The position numbers and the translations under genes were made by a program. A DNA stretch of 64,000 bases from Punctularia strigosozonata HHB-11173 SS5 (lineage: Eukaryota; Basidiomycota; Agaricomycetes; Corticiales; Punctulariaceae), in contig NW_006767444.1 of the NCBI RefSeq assembly GCF_000264995.1, positions 569,472 through 633,471 of the forward strand, in the 5' to 3' direction. Within the stretch, counting starts at the first letter, position 1, and each line of letters begins with the position of its first letter. This document shows positions 58,677 to 64,000 of this stretch, one piece after another. Below the pieces are notes generated by a model. The model did no database searches, had not been told where the DNA came from, and saw only the letters and a program-made list of their open reading frames with translations.

Positions 58677-61424
58677 TCACTCGTCCAGTATCTCGTCTTC
58701 CCCTTCTCTGGCCTGTAAGAAAGGAAAAAACTCGCGCATTAGTTAACAGCATCCACATCCGGACGAGCGAGGTTCGTTACCTTGTCCATGAGTTGCCGTC
58801 GCTTTTCCCGTGCCTTTCTCTGCACCTTGACATATTTGCCGAGCGGGCTTTCCTCCACCTTGACGGCACGCTCCCACTCCTGGACCTGAGAGGTTTGTTT
58901 TGGCGCGAACTCGACGCTTTTCCGCTGTTGCTCGACCCATTTTGCGCTCTCCTCGATGCGGTCGACGAGCCCTTTAACGAACGATGCTTCCTTTCCAGAC
59001 GGCTTGCCCTTTCCCCCGCCGGACTGTTTGGATTTTGTCGCACTCTTAAGAGCTTTACGCAGAACAATCGTAATGGGCACGGCAATTTCGGGGAAAGCGA
59101 TGCTGCCCTGTACAGGTCGGCTGGCAAGCCATTCCGCGAGGATGAACGTAGCGTCTTCCACCAACTCCTCGGCGTAGACGCGAGTCTTGACGTACTGCTG
59201 CGGCGCGCGGATATGAGTCTCCATGTCAAGGGGCTTTAGTGTGGCCGCCTTTTTGGCCTGGGCCGAGAGAGCGGAAGTGATAATGGGAAGAAGATAAGGA
59301 GACATTGGGACGTAGGTATGCGTGTGTTGCGTCAAGTGAAGCAACGAACGCGAGAGATGTAAGTGGAACGGGAACGATCGTGGAGCGGATACGAGCCTGT
59401 AGGAACGAATATGAGGTACGCCCCAAGAGACTATAGGAGTGGAAACGACGAACTTGATCGCACCGACAGTCACCTGGACGAGCGGATAGATGAGCGCTTG
59501 TAGCTGGCTCTCTTCCCCGCCCCGTTGGTCTGTTGCTTGTTTATCGCAAGCCCGAGCAAGCACAAGACACCAGAAGTCCACAGAGTGCACATATTGCCAG
59601 TTGTACACCAGCTTGTAAGATTCCTATACGTCCAAACCATCGTGTCAGCATCCACGGTTTTGGTGGAGGTGAAAGATTTCGGTTTTACTTTTGTCTTAGT
59701 CTTCATACTATTCCTAAGATGTACGGCCAGTTGTCGAATATAGCCGAACGCATGCTGGTATGCTGTCGCATGATCGACGCAATACAAGTCAGAAGCTGAG
59801 TTTTTCATCAGGTTGATGGAAGGGAGAGTATGCGGCGTCGTTGTCTTTGACGCCCTGACCAGGGTGAGGTACACGCCCTGGATCAGCAGTATGAGCTTCG
59901 TTATGGAGGGTCGGACATGAGGAAAGTACCTTCAGGACGAGATCCATTATGGAGTCGTCCGTCGAAGAGATCAAACGACGCATCGCGAGGTATGCCGCTA
60001 TTCTCACTTGATCTTGCGCACTCGACCAAAGACCCAAGCACATCTGGTTCAGATATCAATGATTCGCGCTTTAGCGAGGTTGCGACAGAGCAGTTTCACG
60101 CGTACTTTGAGGTAAGTCTTCACGGCCTTCCGGCTGCCCACGACGTATGGAAGGAGTTTCGCACTCTCCGACACGGCCAGCTCGACCATCTCGGGATCGG
60201 TGAGTTGGTCGACAATGTGTATGACATTGTGGAAGTACGAGAGAACAAGCTTGTTCAAGGTGATGAACTTGTGAGCCTGCGTTGGAGGTTTGCTATGTGA
60301 GCGTCATCGGTAAACGTGGCGAAAGCGAATAAACCAAGATGAAAGCGCACTATTTTCCGTTGGGAAGTGTCCTATAAGGCATATGATGTTCTAAAACGAC
60401 AGGTGTATAACGGAATGCGGTGGTCACAAGTTTGTTGTAAACTGGAGGACAGTATGAGTATAGTCGTGCCACAAGATGTGAGCCTGAGTTCGCGTACCAC
60501 TTGGGCTGTCGATATTCCAAGCAAGGACCTGATCTTCCTCGTTCATGTGCGTGGCTGCCCTAAACGCAACCAGGAGCTTTCGGAGAGCGCGCAGCGATCT
60601 TTGCTATACAGAGGGCGCTGAATATAAGTCACTAGAACGCGGAAGCCTTGACCAAGACGAACCTGAAGCATCGCTTTCTGCCATCCCTTCAACACTTCCT
60701 TAGTGAGGACCGGTGCCTTCACCTCCTCTGCCTCCTCCTCCGCGCCCTCTTCCGCATCGTCCATATCCGCGTCTTCGTCACCGTCATCCGCTTCGCCGGC
60801 CGTGAATCGCAAGAGCTCCGGATCGTTCTCTTGAAGATATTTGTAGAACTCCGGGTCCTTGTCAGCGAGCTTTGCAAGCTCCTGTATGTGGTCATCTCCG
60901 TCATCTGGATCAGTCGGACATCTGTCAAGTACTGATTCGAGCACGCAGGACGTATATCGCGGGCTCACCATCAAGATCGTCGACGTCTGAGAAAGACTGG
61001 TTGCTGTCCACGTCTTCAGCTCCGGAACCTTCGTCCGCTTCACTGTCCATCTCGTCCTATGTTGATACCCAGTAAACCATGTCCCATATGCGAGCCACGA
61101 GACTCTTACATCGTCGTCATCTTGCATGAACTCCCCGCCCAGGAAATCATCGACAGTCATCTTCTTACCCTCCCCCCTTCTCTGCTTCCCAGCCTTCACG
61201 TCCTCTTCATCTTCCTGAGCGTCATCCTCGAGACCCGACTCAGCTTCGCTCGTCTCCCTCTCTTTGCCTTTGCCCTTCCCCGGTGCCTTCCCAGCATGTT
61301 TCCTGTTCAGCCGAGCGTCCGCTTTACGCTTAATTTGCTGGTGCTTCCTCCTCGCGTCAATGGTTTTCTTCAGCTGTCCGCTAGCAGCAAACTTGCGAGT
61401 AGCCTTATTTGCTTTCTTGCCCAT
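58677..61424 (-). CDS. NOC2: Nucleolar complex protein Noc2
   Basis: Noc2 forms heterodimers with Noc1 and Noc3 that export pre-60S ribosomal particles from the nucleolus. The gene starts at 61424 with a Lys/Arg-rich nucleolar-type N-terminus (MGKKANKATRKFAASGQLKK). Then come MTVDDFLGGEFMQDDDD and acidic blocks, and ELAKLADKDPEFYKYLQEND. Later exons carry CLGLWSSAQDQVRIAAYLAM, YNWQYVHSVDFWCLVLARAC, IYPLVQVTVGAIKF, HLHLSRSLLHLTQHTHTYVP, the Noc2 block RAPQQYVKTRVYAEELVEDA, PEIAVPITIVLRKAL and ESPLGKYVKVQRKAREKRRQ. The last intron (58713-58780, gtaacg...ttacag) adds AREGEDEILDE and the stop at 58677-58679; without it translation would stop at 58739 with an atypical end. Exon edges in 59900-60600 are approximate. 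Confidence 0.9.
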
Positions 61425-61646
61425 AGCGAAAGATCGGTTCGAAGGCAAAGCAGGGAAGAGGAAAAGAGACTTTCGACACAGCCACATCCATTTCGGCAAA
61501 TCCTCCAACGCCGCCTCAGCGTCGGGCGAGCCGTTCATGTTGCGACCACGATCGCAAGTGCGAACGACGAAGCAATGTGAGGCCTCGGAAACCCACGGGA
61601 GAATGTATACTGGGTATTAATGTTACATGGAACGCGGTACAGACAC

Positions 61647-62579
61647 TCATATAGGCAATAAACTGCCAGCCCCTCTGAACGCCATCGACGCCCCGAATCG
61701 GAGTGTCTGTATACCGCCCGGGAAGTACGCGAGCACATATGAAACGAGAGCTACCACCTGTAAGTCGCATGAAGGACAGCACAAACGACGGACAGAATGG
61801 TAACATGCATACCTGGACAATCCCACATAAGAGAGCGCCAAGGTATGAGTGAACCTGAGTTAACGGTCAGAATCGTCGGTCAGAGCGAGTGTTTCGGTGT
61901 CAAGACTCTCACCCCCACGGAGAAGTATATAGTAAGAGCAAGACTTGAGAAGTAGGCCACCGTGAAGGGTAACCGCTCTTTCGAGATAAGATGTTTGATG
62001 TGATTTATGGGGCCGATGAGGACCGAGAAGCTGGGAAGGTTGAGTAGCACTAAGAACAATATCGGCGGGAAATAGAGGGAAATCAACACACCCAAACATC
62101 ACGAGCAAGCTCCCCAAGCTGGTCATGCATCCATGGTTAGTCTCTTGCAACTGTCAAGGCCAACGGGAACGTGCCTGAACGCCAGCGCGAACTTGGCCGG
62201 ACGTATGGCCAGCATTGGTAGTGTCAAGAACGCCACGAAGAAGCATACTGCAGCTCCTAGCAGACAGGCTCCGAAGCCGAGTAACCTGACATAGGCTGGA
62301 CTTCAGCATTCGATGGACGAGCTGAGACCGATGACGTTAGCAACAGAACACGCACCTTTCCCATCTGGATAGCGCGAAGTAAGCCTCCTCTTCGTTACTC
62401 CTCTCGCTACTCCTCAGCGGTATGTAACCGCCGACTCCCGTCGAGACCGAGTTGTAGAACCTCGCGAAAGGACCGCTCTGTTGTTGAGCTTGGGAGTCGT
62501 CGGTGTTTCCCGTGGCCCAGCGGAATTGCGAGAGGTTGGAGCGAAAGTTTTGCTCCGCCGAGTTGTTGTTCGGTGCCAT
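61647..62579 (-). CDS. SFT2: Vesicle transport protein Sft2
   Basis: Sft2 is a four-helix Golgi membrane protein involved in retrograde endosome-to-Golgi traffic. The start ATG 62579 gives MAPNNNSAEQNFRSNLSQFR and a cytosolic N-terminus ending ALSRWER. After introns come LLGFGACLLGAAVCFFVAFL, TLPMLAIRPAKFALAFS, SLGSLLVMFG, LIGPINHIKHLISKERLPFT, VAYFSSLALTIYFSVG, VVALVSYVLAYFPGGIQTLR and FGASMAFRGAGSLLPI. The stop is at 61647-61649. The GPxNHxKHLxSKERLPF loop and the YFPGGxxTLRFG end are the family signature. It is tandem with Noc2, 222 bp apart on the same strand. Introns are canonical; the small exon after SVG was only partly traced. Confidence 0.9.
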
Positions 62580-64000
62580 CGCGTATGCCGAGGGCGGAAC
62601 GCAAAGTCTGTCAGGCCAGGTATTGGGGTGAGCGAGCAAAGGAGTTAGAGTAATACGGTACGGTGTGCTGCGCGCGAGTACCCTACGGCGCACAGTTCTG
62701 ACCGTGAGAATACGCTTCTTAACGCCCCCTTGAACTTGCTCTCAACCAACACATATGCACAACTCAATGCTGCATTTCGAAACGCTTACTGGTTTGTGAT
62801 CTGGTAGCTTCTCATACCAAAAAAATACGGCACCAAGCACATCCGTTTTGCTTATCTCGTTTTCACTCGATGTTCCGCTTTCAATCATGCTCATTAACTG
62901 GGGACGGCTTGTGAGTTGGATTCTATAGCAAGCGACCTTACCTATTCATTCAGTGGCCGGATGCCACATCTGGTCGACTATCCCCGTTTTCCTGTAGTTC
63001 AGAAGCACGCTGTGGTCGACAGATGGGCTGAACCAGGCCGTGAAGCGTCCCTTGACAGGCGTTTTACTTGACGCACATCGGATCTTGGACAAGCTTCCGG
63101 ACCATTCTATCGCTGTGGTATTCTTTAAACCGCGCGGTCCTGAGCCTTATCGCCGACTCCGCCACGTATCCGGCCAACGTAACCTCCTTACTGCGGATGA
63201 TGCAGATGAAACAGCTATTATGGCTTGCCCCTTGTGCAAACACTCGCAAGCCGTTGAACGTCTCAAATGCTACCCCGGGTTCGCTGGGCTCCGGATCAAA
63301 TCTTACTGAAGATGCAGTCATTAGCATCAGCCAAGGTAATTGAGCACCCTGATAAGCCCAACTCGTAGGATATAACTGACTTGTGCATATAACCGCACTT
63401 GATTTAAATGCGGCTTTGATTTACCTTATTCATGCTCCGATGTTGTGCTCAGCTTGTCCCTTAACCGACCAAGTAAATGGACGCCTTTGTTTCAGACTCG
63501 AACACGCAACACCAACGATCTACTATGTATGAATCACCCTGAGAAGAAAGACATTTCGGAGCTAACAAGACCGGGCTTCTGCTTTCGGGTATACCAGCAG
63601 CCCGCGCCTTCCCCTCGAAGTCGATGATTTGTTGAATATGGCCCAAGGTAGTCATCCTCTCCCTGTCACCGAGCCTGCTCACACTGTGGTGTAGTGCTTC
63701 CAATAACGACGTATCTTCTGGCCCTAAGTGTTACAGCTGCACGCGACCTGAACGTGGAGCCATAGAGAGGCCGACTGCGCATTGTATCGCAACTCAACGC
63801 TTATGTTGAGAGTGGCATCACGTAACGGTCCTGTATCGTCATTGTATTATTATTGTGTCGTTCATCCTCTACTCGAATCGCCGAAATTACGTGACAGGAA
63901 TATGACCTCTTTCGTCGCGTCGGCAGCTTACTGCTGGTGCGTTTTACATCGCTGCTTTATACACCGATATTTGTCGACAACGTGTCATCAAGTAGTCGAG
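62580..64000. other. Window end, no supported gene
   Basis: The part next to 62579 must hold the SFT2 promoter. Between 63000 and 63700 there are open frames on both strands, but no start-splice-stop chain or domain that I can defend. Confidence 0.4.

Noticed and set aside
63040-63703. Genes at the right edge of the window
   Set aside because: Overlapping frames on both strands are of similar length and none has a recognisable motif.
1-64000. Transposons, LTR elements, viral fossils, CRISPR arrays
   Set aside because: I saw no reverse transcriptase, integrase, transposase, capsid or terminal-repeat pair, and no regularly spaced repeat array. The only repeats are the two small tandem tracts and the assembly duplication.

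Overview
The window is nuclear DNA of a filamentous basidiomycete, most likely an Agaricomycete. The genes are GC-rich and cut by many short introns (about 45-70 nt, GT...AG). They encode typical eukaryotic housekeeping proteins: RNA polymerase III RPC2, Nup192, Noc2, NatC Naa30, two UBE2G-type E2 enzymes, Sft2 and BolA2/Fra2. They are mixed with families expanded in mushrooms: F-box proteins, TPR-CHAT proteases, alpha-arrestins and HSPA12-like Hsp70s. I recognise no complete transposon, viral fossil, rRNA or tRNA gene.

Layout. 0-14 kb: a TOK-type outward-rectifier potassium channel (+), a short coiled-coil hypothetical gene (-), a long TPR-CHAT protein (+) interrupted by an assembly gap that is flanked by a duplicated 380-bp segment, and an F-box protein (+). 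14-21.5 kb, all on the minus strand: two tandem alpha-arrestins, a divergent Ras-like GTPase with a CaaX box, and a protein made of six SMP (seed-maturation/LEA-like) repeats. 22-30 kb, plus strand: an MFS transporter, a second F-box protein, and two tandem paralogues of a family I do not recognise. 30-48 kb is a housekeeping block: BolA2/Fra2 (+) converging on the very large Nup192 (-); Naa30 (+) divergent from Nup192; Ubc15/UBE2G1 (-) divergent from RPC2 (+); then Ubc7/UBE2G2 (+). 48-63 kb: D-arabinono-1,4-lactone oxidase (-), an HSPA12-like Hsp70 (-), a gene-poor 2.9-kb stretch, a small mitochondrial-looking protein (+), Noc2 (-) and Sft2 (-).

Most genes are unrelated in function. Two themes stand out. 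Two ubiquitin-conjugating enzymes of the same acidic-loop class flank RPC2. Several non-housekeeping families (CHAT, HSPA12, SMP repeats, F-box) could serve stress or self/non-self responses, but that is inference. The most interesting leads are the TPR-CHAT protein, the tandem unknown family at 27-30 kb, the six-repeat SMP protein, the Ras-like protein with altered nucleotide-binding residues, and a GC-AG intron in RPC2. Exon borders were worked out by eye from reading frames and splice consensus; where I could not settle them I say so.
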